A stretch of 5,263 nucleotides of DNA from Lachnoclostridium sp. UBA1781 (GTDB lineage Bacteria; Bacillota; Clostridia; Lachnospirales; Lachnospiraceae), in the NCBI GenBank assembly GCA_002315495.1, contig DCGJ01000021.1, positions 3,495 to 8,757 of the forward strand, in the 5' to 3' direction. The notes below the pieces were generated by a model. That model worked only from the letters and a program-made list of their open reading frames with translations. It ran no database searches and was not told where the DNA came from. The position numbers were made by a program, and so were the translations under genes. The first letter of the stretch is position 1, and the number at the start of each line of letters is the position of its first letter. Below, piece by piece: positions 1-5,263 of this stretch.

Positions 1-1331
1 CCGCCACCCACACCAAACAGACCGCCCGAAGCGATTGCTGTCATGGTACGAGTCTGCTGATATCCGCCGGAGGAGGCATATTCCCAAGCATGTCTCCAGG
101 TGGAGAATCGTTGCCATACATAAGGCTTTGCAATCAACACCATACCACCTGCGGATATCGCGCCGCCGATAAACAAAATCAGAGTGGCAATATCGCCGGA
201 GCGAAGGAAGGAGATTACCAGGAAGGTAATAAAGAAGATGGCAGCGGTACCAAAGTCATTCATTGCCGCAAGGCAGATTGCAATTGAGCCCGATAAAATG
301 GTAAAGAGCCAAAGGTTACGCTTACGGAATAAGCGGTCGAGCGTTGCAGAGCCGGCAAAGATATAACATAGCTTTGCAATCTCGGACGGCTGGAAACTGA
401 AGCCACCAATCTTAATCCAGTTTGTTGCGCCATAGCGAAGACCACCGAGGGCAAGGGTCAGTAACATCAGACCAAGACTTCCCGCAGCCATTAACCAGCG
501 AAGCTTCTGCACCTTATCCAGGTCCTTCAGGAGCATGCCTAGAACAAGCATAATGAAAATGCCCATTACATTCGCGAAAAGTTGTTTATAAAGTGCATAA
601 GGGTAAGAGGTGGCGGTAACCGAAAGTGATATGGTTACCAGGTAAAACGCAATGATTTCCAATTCGAAGCCGATGATGTGGTGGAGTCTCATAAAGAGAA
701 AGTATCCCCACATGAAAAGCGTCAGAAGGAGGAAGGACGGGATAATGTACCCGGCGTATTTTTCGTTTTTGGTAATGCAATACTGGAAGAGCTGTCCCAT
801 TTGGATAAAGGAGAGCAGAGTGAGAAGCGGCCATGGAGAAATCGGGCGAACACGGGAACGCTTGCGCTCGGTGTCTTTCTTTTCCTTTTCACTAATCGGG
901 AGGAAGGTAAACTGAATCTCGCCAAGAGCTACTTTGCTACCATAAGGAAGAGAGGTCTCGCCATCGACTTCGCGGCCATTTACGAAGGTACCTGATTTGG
1001 AATTCAGGTCCGTAATCATCCAGCGGTTGTGCTTTTTCTGGGAGATTACGGCATGAAGACGGGAAACCGAATCATAGGGAAGCACCAGGTCCGCCTGGCG
1101 GGAACGACCAAGCAGGCACTCCCAATGGGTAAGACGATGAAAGGAACCGTCCTCCAGCTGAAGCTTGGCAAATACCTCCGGTCGCTTCGGAACTACAAAA
1201 AGAGACCAAAAGGCCCCAATCAGAACGCAGAGAGAGAGCAATGGAAGAAGATAAGACCAGGCTTCGCAAAATGCATCCACAAGCCCAGCATTGTTCTCAA
1301 TAAATTGATAGATGGAATAAAGCATCATCAT
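1..1331 (-). CDS. FHA domain fused to FtsW/RodA/SpoVE-family (SEDS) peptidoglycan glycosyltransferase, partial (C-terminus beyond left edge)
   Basis: SEDS proteins are membrane enzymes that polymerise lipid II into glycan strands together with a class B penicillin-binding protein. One open frame of 443 codons is visible. Residues 26-47 form a membrane segment. Residues 52-146 form an FHA domain with all its signatures: GRS at 75-77, SRLH at 90-93 and NSKSGTFVNG at 110-119. Residues 147-162 are a charged linker. From about 166 several membrane segments follow, with SEDS motifs FSFQPSEIAKL (from 311), NDFGTA (358-363), GGYQQT (from 422) and ASGGLFGVGGG at the edge. The last roughly 130-150 residues, including the catalytic Asp expected in the TD-(F/L)-(I/V)-F motif, lie outside the window. 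Three ATG codons in a row (1331-1323) follow an AGGTGA ribosome site. I chose the first; the second is equally possible. FHA domains bind phosphothreonine, so control by a PknB/PrkC-type kinase is inferred. The sequence does not settle whether it acts in division, elongation or sporulation. Confidence 0.93.
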   Translation of the reverse strand, partial: MMMLYSIYQFIENNAGLVDAFCEAWSYLLPLLSLCVLIGAFWSLFVVPKRPEVFAKLQLEDGSFHRLTHWECLLGRSRQADLVLPYDSVSRLHAVISQKKHNRWMITDLNSKSGTFVNGREVDGETSLPYGSKVALGEIQFTFLPISEKEKKDTERKRSRVRPISPWPLLTLLSFIQMGQLFQYCITKNEKYAGYIIPSFLLLTLFMWGYFLFMRLHHIIGFELEIIAFYLVTISLSVTATSYPYALYKQLFANVMGIFIMLVLGMLLKDLDKVQKLRWLMAAGSLGLMLLTLALGGLRYGATNWIKIGGFSFQPSEIAKLCYIFAGSATLDRLFRKRNLWLFTILSGSIAICLAAMNDFGTAAIFFITFLVISFLRSGDIATLILFIGGAISAGGMVLIAKPYVWQRFSTWRHAWEYASSGGYQQTRTMTAIASGGLFGVGG

Positions 1332-1337
1332 AATCAA

Positions 1338-1343
1338 TCACCT
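1338..1343 (-). promoter_or_regulatory. Ribosome binding site of the FHA-SEDS gene
   Basis: The minus strand reads AGGTGA, preceded by AAA. It lies 6 bases before the first ATG of the triplet, 9 before the second and 12 before the third, so the first or second ATG is the likely start. An in-frame TGA at 1340-1338 rules out a longer N-terminus other than a TTG codon too close to the site to be used. Confidence 0.75.
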
Positions 1344-1369
1344 TTTACACACATTCACAAATCATCCTT

Positions 1370-1395
1370 TGTATGGTTCATTTTTGCCCCATACA
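1370..1395. repeat. Inverted repeat, 7-bp arms with 12-base loop, at the 5' end of the FHA-SEDS transcript
   Basis: TGTATGG at 1370-1376 is the perfect reverse complement of CCATACA at 1389-1395. The repeat begins about where transcription from the predicted minus-strand promoter should start (near 1396), so the message would carry a stem-loop at its very 5' end, about 40 bases before the ribosome site. It could stabilise the mRNA or bind a regulator. Seven matched bases in an AT-rich spacer can also arise by chance. Confidence 0.4.
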
Positions 1396-1402
1396 CTTTG
1401 TT

Positions 1403-1431
1403 AGTATAGCATAATCTCCGAGAAATTGCAA
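1403..1431 (-). promoter_or_regulatory. Predicted sigma-A promoter of the FHA-SEDS gene
   Basis: On the minus strand the -35 box TTGCAA (1431-1426) matches 4 of 6 bases of TTGACA. A 17-base spacer separates it from the -10 box TATACT (1408-1403), which matches 5 of 6 and is preceded by TGC, an extended -10 element. Transcription should start near 1396, giving a leader of about 65 bases. Spacing, both boxes and the TGn element agree, so this is the better supported of the two promoters in the divergent region. Confidence 0.72.
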
Positions 1432-1437
1432 AATTGC
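1423..1437. repeat. Tandem direct repeat AAATTGC, 8-base period, over the -35 box
   Basis: AAATTGC occurs at 1423-1429 and again at 1431-1437 with one A between. The first copy contains most of the TTGCAA that serves as the minus-strand -35 box. It may be a regulator half-site pair or only local AT-rich sequence. There is nothing to identify a regulator. Confidence 0.35.
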
Positions 1438-1464
1438 GAAAAAAGATGAGTTAAATTTAAAAAG

Positions 1465-1487
1465 AAAAAAAGGAAAATCCTTTTTTT
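1465..1487. repeat. Perfect 10-bp inverted repeat with 3-base loop in the dgt promoter
   Basis: The left arm is seven A followed by GGA (1465-1474), the loop is AAA (1475-1477), and the right arm is TCC followed by seven T (1478-1487). It covers the -35 position and most of the spacer ahead of the TATAAT box at 1492-1497. Only two pairs per arm are G-C. It resembles a weak terminator with a T-run, but no gene on the plus strand ends before it, and a minus-strand transcript would have to come from dgt antisense. An operator-like palindrome or a curved A/T tract is the more likely reading. Confidence 0.5.
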
Positions 1488-1491
1488 GCGG

Positions 1492-1497
1492 TATAAT
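1492..1497 (+). promoter_or_regulatory. Predicted -10 box of the dgt-dnaG-rpoD operon
   Basis: TATAAT is a perfect sigma-A -10 hexamer. The sequence 16-18 bases upstream is A/G-rich, matches TTGACA at no more than 2 of 6 bases, and has no TG for an extended -10. Predicted transcription starts near 1504, which lies downstream of the ATG at 1502 and supports the dgt start at 1538. A-rich sequence from about 1438 to 1477 could act as an UP element. Confidence 0.55.
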
Positions 1498-1523
1498 AAG
1501 GATGAAGATGTGTGTTAGTACCG

Positions 1524-1530
1524 AAAGGAG
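1524..1530 (+). promoter_or_regulatory. Ribosome binding site of dgt, deciding the start
   Basis: AAAGGAG lies 7 bases before the ATG at 1538. The upstream in-frame ATGs at 1502 and 1508 have no such site and fall at or next to the predicted transcription start, so the 12 extra codons they would add are not used. Confidence 0.85.
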
Positions 1531-1537
1531 CACAATT

Positions 1538-2551
1538 ATGGAAGGGAATATTCGAGTACTATTGGAACAGCTGGAGCACCAGATGCTGAGCCCTTATGCA
1601 ACCTTTTCTGACTGTAGTAAGGGAAGGGAACGGGAGGAGGAGCAGTGTGATATCCGCCCGGTGTTTCAAAGAGACAGAGACCGAATTATACATTGCAAGG
1701 CATTTCGCCGCTTAAAGGATAAAACGCAGGTGTTTTTGATTCCGAAAGGAGATCATTATCGTACCAGAATGACGCATACCTTAGAGGTTTCGCAGATTGC
1801 TCGCTCCGTGTGTAAGGCGCTTCAGCTAAATGAGGACCTGACCGAAGCGATTGCACTAGGTCACGATTTGGGACATACCCCATTTGGTCATGCAGGTGAG
1901 CGGGCGTTAAATCAAGTATTCCCGGGAGGTTTCCGTCACTATGAGCAGAGTCTTCGAGTGGTGGAGAAACTGGAGAAGGACGGAAGGGGACTGAATCTGA
2001 CCCACGAGGTAAGAGACGGAATCGTGAATCACCAGTTTTCCTTGACTCCGTGTACCTTAGAGGGAAAAATCGTCCGTTTGTCGGATAAAATCGCATACTT
2101 GAATCATGATATTGATGATGCCATTCGTGGGCAGATCATTTCCCCGAAGGATATTCCAACCGAGCTTAGCAGCTTTTTAGGGAATTCCCTGACCGAGCGT
2201 CTCAATACCTTTATTCACGATTTGATTATGAGTAGCCGCGGACAGCAGGATATTCTGATGAGTGAAGAATGTGAGCACGCGATGAATGAGCTGAAACGAT
2301 ATATGTTCGCGCAGGTCTATACGAACCCGATTGCAAAGGGAGAAGAGGGAAAGGCCGAGGCGATGGTGCAGCATTTGTACCGATATTACTGTGAGCGTCC
2401 GGAACTTCTTCCGGAGGAGAATCGACAGATGATTGACAAGGGAGAGCAGATGGAACGTTGTGTCTGCGATTATATTGCCGGAATGACAGACAAGTTTGCC
2501 GTAGAAACATTCAAGTCGATTAGCATTCCGAAAGCATGGGGAGTTTATTAA
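1538..2551 (+). CDS. dgt: HD-domain deoxynucleoside triphosphate triphosphohydrolase (dGTPase-like), 337 aa
   Basis: Enzymes of this cytoplasmic HD-superfamily cleave dGTP or other dNTPs to the deoxynucleoside and tripolyphosphate, trimming the dNTP pool. Visible motifs are the family signature FQRDRDRIIHCKAFRRLKDK (from residue 43), then the metal-binding HD set: H80 in RMTHTLEV, H109-D110 in GHDLGHTPFGH, and D183 in LSDKIAYLNHDIDD. All four expected ligands are present, so the enzyme should be active. Length fits the short dGTPase-like type common in Firmicutes rather than the longer E. coli Dgt. Substrate preference cannot be read from sequence. It is the first gene of the dgt-dnaG-rpoD operon. 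Its TAA shares one base with the dnaG ATG (TAATG), which suggests translational coupling. The start at 1538 is set by the AAAGGAG site and by the predicted transcription start near 1504. Confidence 0.95.
   Translation: MEGNIRVLLEQLEHQMLSPYATFSDCSKGREREEEQCDIRPVFQRDRDRIIHCKAFRRLKDKTQVFLIPKGDHYRTRMTHTLEVSQIARSVCKALQLNEDLTEAIALGHDLGHTPFGHAGERALNQVFPGGFRHYEQSLRVVEKLEKDGRGLNLTHEVRDGIVNHQFSLTPCTLEGKIVRLSDKIAYLNHDIDDAIRGQIISPKDIPTELSSFLGNSLTERLNTFIHDLIMSSRGQQDILMSEECEHAMNELKRYMFAQVYTNPIAKGEEGKAEAMVQHLYRYYCERPELLPEENRQMIDKGEQMERCVCDYIAGMTDKFAVETFKSISIPKAWGVY
2538..2543 (+). promoter_or_regulatory. Ribosome binding site of dnaG inside the end of dgt
   Basis: GGGGAG lies within the last codons of dgt, 7 bases before ATG 2551. 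It overlaps the earlier in-frame ATG at 2536, so that ATG cannot use it. This fixes the dnaG start at 2551. Confidence 0.8.
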
Positions 2552-4320
2552 TGTATTACGAGGATCAGGTGATTGAAGAGGTACGAAGCCGGAACGATGT
2601 GGTTACGGTCATCGGCTCTTATGTAAAACTGAAACGCGCCGGAGCGAACTATACAGGCTTGTGTCCGTTCCATAATGAGAAGACACCGTCCTTCATTGTG
2701 TCGCCGAATCGACAAACGTACAAGTGTTTTGGCTGCGGAAAGGGTGGTAATGTCATTACCTTCATTATGGAATATGAGAATTATTCCTTCCAGGAGGCAC
2801 TAAAGCACCTCGCCGATTTGGGCGGTGTTACACTGCCGGAGCAAGAGATGACGAACGAGCAGAAGACAAGGGCTTATCATAGGAAGCGCATGCAGGATGT
2901 GTATAAGTTTGCCGCAACCTATTTCTATCGGATGCTTCGGACGCCGAAGGGACAGTTTGCACTGGACTATCTGAAGAATCGTCAGCTGAGTGAGGAGACC
3001 ATTACCAAGTTTGGCCTGGGATACAGTGACGGAACGCTTTATAACGCTCTCAAGGCAGAGGGGTATGAGGATGCATTTTTAGGAAAATGCGGCCTGTTTA
3101 CCTTTACGGAGCGGGAGGGCGTTACGGATAAGTTCTGGAATCGCGTTATGTACCCGATTATGGACGCGAATTCGAAGGTGATCGCATTTGGCGGACGAGT
3201 GATGGGGGACGGAATGCCGAAATATCTGAACTCCCCGGAGACAGAGATTTTCGAAAAGGGAAGAAATCTGTATGGCCTTCATGTAGCACGAAGAACCAAG
3301 CAGCAATATTACCTTCTTTGTGAAGGATATATGGATACGATTTCCCTTCATCAGGCCGGATACGACAATGCTGTGGCTTCGCTTGGTACCGCACTTACGT
3401 CGGATCAGGCAAGGCTATTATCCCGATACACGAAGGTGGTTCGCATCACCTATGATAACGACGGCGCGGGACAGAGTGCGGCAAACCGTGCGATTCCGAT
3501 TTTACGCGAGGCCGGTATTCGCTCCTACGTGGTGAATATGAGTCCGTACAAAGACCCGGATGAATTCATCAAGGCGCTTGGAGCTGAGGAATATCAGAAA
3601 CGAATCGACCAGGCAATTCCGGGTTTTAATTTTGAAATTGCGTATCTCGCAAAGGATTACAATCTGAATGAGCCGGAGCAGAAAATTGATTTCGAACGAT
3701 TGATTGCACGAAAGATGCTGGGTTATCCGGATGAACTGGAGCGCAATAATTACCTGGAAGCATTTTGCAGAGAATACTACGTGTCTGTGCCAGAGTTCAA
3801 GAAGCTCGTAAACCGTATGGGAAGTAATGTGGCAGTTACTGAGCGTATGGAGGAGCAGAAAAACCGGGACCGCAAGGATATTGAGATGCGAAAGAGTCCG
3901 GAAAAAACGCTTCTTTCCGAAGAGGTGGTACTGTCTCTTCTTGCTGAGGAGCCAAAGTACTTCTCGGCGATTGAGGGCATTTTGACACCGGAGGATTTTT
4001 CGGAGGGAATCTACCGCAACATGGCAGCGGGGTGCTTCCGACAGTACAAAGAGGAGGGGAAGATTACTTCCGCCCGCTTAATTAACGCTTATGATACCGC
4101 AGAAGAACAAAGCCTTGCAGCAAAGCTGTTCGACACGAATTATCCGCTGCCGACGGAGGCGAATGATCGGAAAAAGGCATTTGTGGAAGCGGTATATAAG
4201 ATAAAAGAAAACCGGCTGAAGACGGATACCGAGCTGTCGAAGCTGGGCTTCAAGGAACTTGCTGAGAGAAAGAAAGACCTTGCCGGTCTGAAGGCTCAGC
4301 TAAACAAGAAAATGGGTTAA
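2551..4320 (+). CDS. dnaG: DNA primase, 589 aa
   Basis: DnaG synthesises the short RNA primers for Okazaki fragments and for replication start, working with the replicative helicase at the fork. The protein is complete and of normal length. An N-terminal CHC2 zinc finger shows C38, H41, C59 and C62 (CPFH, then CFGC). The polymerase core has PKYLNSPET (from 223) followed by the TOPRIM fold with catalytic E258 (LLCEGYMD) and metal-binding D302/D304 (YDNDGAG). A charged linker near 431-451 leads to the C-terminal domain (about 452-589), the helicase-interaction region. The start at 2551 gives MYYEDQVIEEVRSRNDVV, a typical clostridial primase N-terminus. The ATG at 2536 would add five residues and lacks its own ribosome site. 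The gene overlaps dgt by one base and is followed after 15 bases by rpoD, the classic dnaG-rpoD pairing. Confidence 0.97.
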   Translation: MYYEDQVIEEVRSRNDVVTVIGSYVKLKRAGANYTGLCPFHNEKTPSFIVSPNRQTYKCFGCGKGGNVITFIMEYENYSFQEALKHLADLGGVTLPEQEMTNEQKTRAYHRKRMQDVYKFAATYFYRMLRTPKGQFALDYLKNRQLSEETITKFGLGYSDGTLYNALKAEGYEDAFLGKCGLFTFTEREGVTDKFWNRVMYPIMDANSKVIAFGGRVMGDGMPKYLNSPETEIFEKGRNLYGLHVARRTKQQYYLLCEGYMDTISLHQAGYDNAVASLGTALTSDQARLLSRYTKVVRITYDNDGAGQSAANRAIPILREAGIRSYVVNMSPYKDPDEFIKALGAEEYQKRIDQAIPGFNFEIAYLAKDYNLNEPEQKIDFERLIARKMLGYPDELERNNYLEAFCREYYVSVPEFKKLVNRMGSNVAVTERMEEQKNRDRKDIEMRKSPEKTLLSEEVVLSLLAEEPKYFSAIEGILTPEDFSEGIYRNMAAGCFRQYKEEGKITSARLINAYDTAEEQSLAAKLFDTNYPLPTEANDRKKAFVEAVYKIKENRLKTDTELSKLGFKELAERKKDLAGLKAQLNKKMG

Positions 4321-4330
4321 AGGAGAGAGG
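4319..4330 (+). promoter_or_regulatory. Ribosome binding site of rpoD, overlapping the dnaG stop
   Basis: AAAGGAGAGAGG overlaps the dnaG TAA (4318-4320). The AGGAG core is 10 bases from ATG 4336 and the later GAGG is 5 bases from it. The strong site just before 4336 shows that the long N-terminal extension of the sigma factor is really translated. Confidence 0.8.
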
Positions 4331-4335
4331 AAATT

Positions 4336-5263
4336 ATGGCAAAGAAAGACGCAATCGAAATGGATGATGTTATGGGACAGAGCTTTTCGGATGTATTTGG
4401 TGAGACTGCCGCTATCGAAGAAGTCGAGAAACCGGTTGTTAAGAAGACGACCAGGAAGAGTTCCAAGAAGGCGAAAGAAGTGACGGAAGAACATTTGGAG
4501 CCGGTTGTAATTGAAAATCTGGAAGAATTTCTGAACTCCGAAGCACTGGAATATACTGTGCTCCCGGATGGCTCAAAGAATCCGAACGTGTTGGAGACCT
4601 CCGTACCGGGAGATGAGGAGAGCGAAGCCGAGGTCATTGCTCCGTCCGCGAAGGAGGATGTTCTCAAGTTCCAGGAGAAGATGGTTAGTCTTTTGGAGTT
4701 TGCAAAGAAGAAGAAAAATGTATTGGAATTCAGCGATATCAATGACTTCTTTACCGGAATCACTCTGACAGCAGAGATGCGTTCCCGTGTTTATGACTTC
4801 CTGGAGGAGCACAGCGTCGATGTCCTTCGCGAGGATGCGATGATTGGTCTTGATGACGGTTTGATTGACCTTCCGGATGATGAAGAGGATTTTGATAAAG
4901 ACGGCGCAGAAAACGTTGAAAATATTGATAATATCGAGGATTTGGTTGGCTTAGAGAACGTAAGTACCGAGGACCCGGTTCGTATGTACCTGAAGGAAAT
5001 CGGTAAGGTTCCGCTTCTTACGGCCGATGAAGAAGTCGAACTTAGTATGCGTATGGAAAATGGTGACGAGACTGCAAAGCAACGCCTTGCCGAAGCAAAC
5101 CTTCGTCTTGTGGTAAGTATTGCAAAGCGTTACGTTGGTCGTGGTATGCAGTTTTTGGATCTGATTCAGGAAGGTAATCTGGGCCTGATTAAGGCTGTTG
5201 AAAAGTTCGATTACGAGAAGGGATACAAATTCTCCACATATGCAACCTGGTGGATTCGTCAGG
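4336..5263 (+). CDS. rpoD: Primary (housekeeping) RNA polymerase sigma factor, partial (C-terminus beyond right edge)
   Basis: This is the sigma-70/SigA subunit that directs RNA polymerase to housekeeping promoters. The first 309 residues are visible. Residues about 107-166 match region 1.1 (KFQEKMVSLLEFAKKKKNV onward). Residues 171-213 are an acidic linker. Region 1.2 begins near 211 (TEDPVRMYLKEIGKVPLLT). Region 2 starts near 254 with ANLRLVVSIAKRYVGRGMQF, LDLIQEGNLGLIKAVEKFDY, and YKFSTYATWWIRQ at the edge; the last is the -10-melting part of region 2.3. Regions 2.4 to 4 lie outside the window. Unusual is an N-terminal extension of about 105 residues before region 1.1, with a lysine-rich patch (KKTTRKSSKKAK, 36-47) between acidic stretches; B. 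subtilis SigA lacks it. The gene is the third in the operon. Being a full region 1.1-1.2-2 protein, it is not a sporulation or ECF sigma factor. Confidence 0.96.
   Translation, partial: MAKKDAIEMDDVMGQSFSDVFGETAAIEEVEKPVVKKTTRKSSKKAKEVTEEHLEPVVIENLEEFLNSEALEYTVLPDGSKNPNVLETSVPGDEESEAEVIAPSAKEDVLKFQEKMVSLLEFAKKKKNVLEFSDINDFFTGITLTAEMRSRVYDFLEEHSVDVLREDAMIGLDDGLIDLPDDEEDFDKDGAENVENIDNIEDLVGLENVSTEDPVRMYLKEIGKVPLLTADEEVELSMRMENGDETAKQRLAEANLRLVVSIAKRYVGRGMQFLDLIQEGNLGLIKAVEKFDYEKGYKFSTYATWWIRQ

Noticed and set aside
54..98. Loss of the catalytic aspartate of the SEDS enzyme
   Set aside because: The Asp missing before GYQ is not the catalytic one. The catalytic residue (D262 in E. coli RodA, D297 in FtsW) sits in the TDFIF motif about 40 residues further on, beyond the window edge, so nothing can be said about it.
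586..925. Apparent split of the minus-strand gene into an FHA gene and a separate SEDS gene, with short frames starting at 925 and 834
   Set aside because: Careful translation through 780-860 shows one frame running from the FHA domain through the linker into the SEDS membrane segments. The short frames are out-of-frame shadows.
1029..1409. 126-codon plus-strand frame opposite the FHA region
   Set aside because: It lies antisense to a domain with clear conserved motifs, has no recognisable domain and no convincing ribosome site.
1465..1487. Rho-independent terminator
   Set aside because: The stem has only two G-C pairs per arm, no gene ends before it on the plus strand, and it sits inside the dgt promoter region.
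1502..1537. Earlier dgt start at ATG 1502 or 1508
   Set aside because: These codons fall at or next to the predicted transcription start and have no ribosome site, while ATG 1538 has AAAGGAG at ideal spacing.
1332..1537. Riboswitch, tRNA or small RNA in the divergent region
   Set aside because: The leaders are short (about 65 and 34 bases) and AT-rich. I see no cloverleaf, T-box or known aptamer motif, only the two simple inverted repeats listed.
2536..2550. Earlier dnaG start at ATG 2536
   Set aside because: The GGGGAG ribosome site overlaps this ATG, and start 2551 gives the usual primase N-terminus.
4317..4763. 148-codon minus-strand frame opposite the start of rpoD
   Set aside because: The product is a Ser/Phe-rich low-complexity sequence, as expected from the reverse of a Lys/Glu-rich coding stretch. 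The plus-strand sigma factor explains the region.

Overview
The window looks like core chromosome of a low-to-mid GC Firmicute, most likely a Clostridia member of Lachnospiraceae type. The basis is a dgt-like gene directly ahead of dnaG and rpoD, strong AGGAG-type ribosome binding sites, Gram-positive style primary sigma and primase sequences, and an FHA-SEDS fusion of a kind I associate with this group. This taxonomic call is inference from gene content, not a database match.

Layout. Positions 1-1331 (minus strand) are the first 443 codons of a gene that runs off the left edge. It encodes one membrane segment, a complete cytoplasmic FHA (phosphothreonine-binding) domain, and then most of an FtsW/RodA/SpoVE (SEDS) glycosyltransferase, all in one uninterrupted frame. 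Positions 1332-1537 are a divergent, AT-rich control region with no gene. It holds a good minus-strand promoter (TTGCAA, 17 bp, TGC-TATACT), a plus-strand TATAAT with no recognisable -35 box, two inverted repeats and a short tandem repeat.

Positions 1538-4320 hold a tightly coupled pair, an HD-domain dNTP triphosphohydrolase (dgt) and DNA primase (dnaG), whose stop and start codons share one base (TAATG). After a 15-base gap, rpoD starts at 4336 and runs off the right edge after 309 codons, in the middle of sigma region 2. This is a clostridial form of the macromolecular synthesis operon, with dgt in the first position that rpsU holds in E. coli.

How the genes fit together. The plus-strand operon couples dNTP pool control, replication priming and housekeeping transcription initiation. 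The divergent gene serves peptidoglycan polymerisation, possibly under Ser/Thr-kinase control through its FHA domain.

The genes are mostly ordinary housekeeping genes, and I see no mobile element, CRISPR array, RNA gene or defence system. The points most worth a second look are the membrane-anchored FHA-SEDS fusion, the long lysine-rich and acidic N-terminal extension of the sigma factor, and the unusual dgt promoter.
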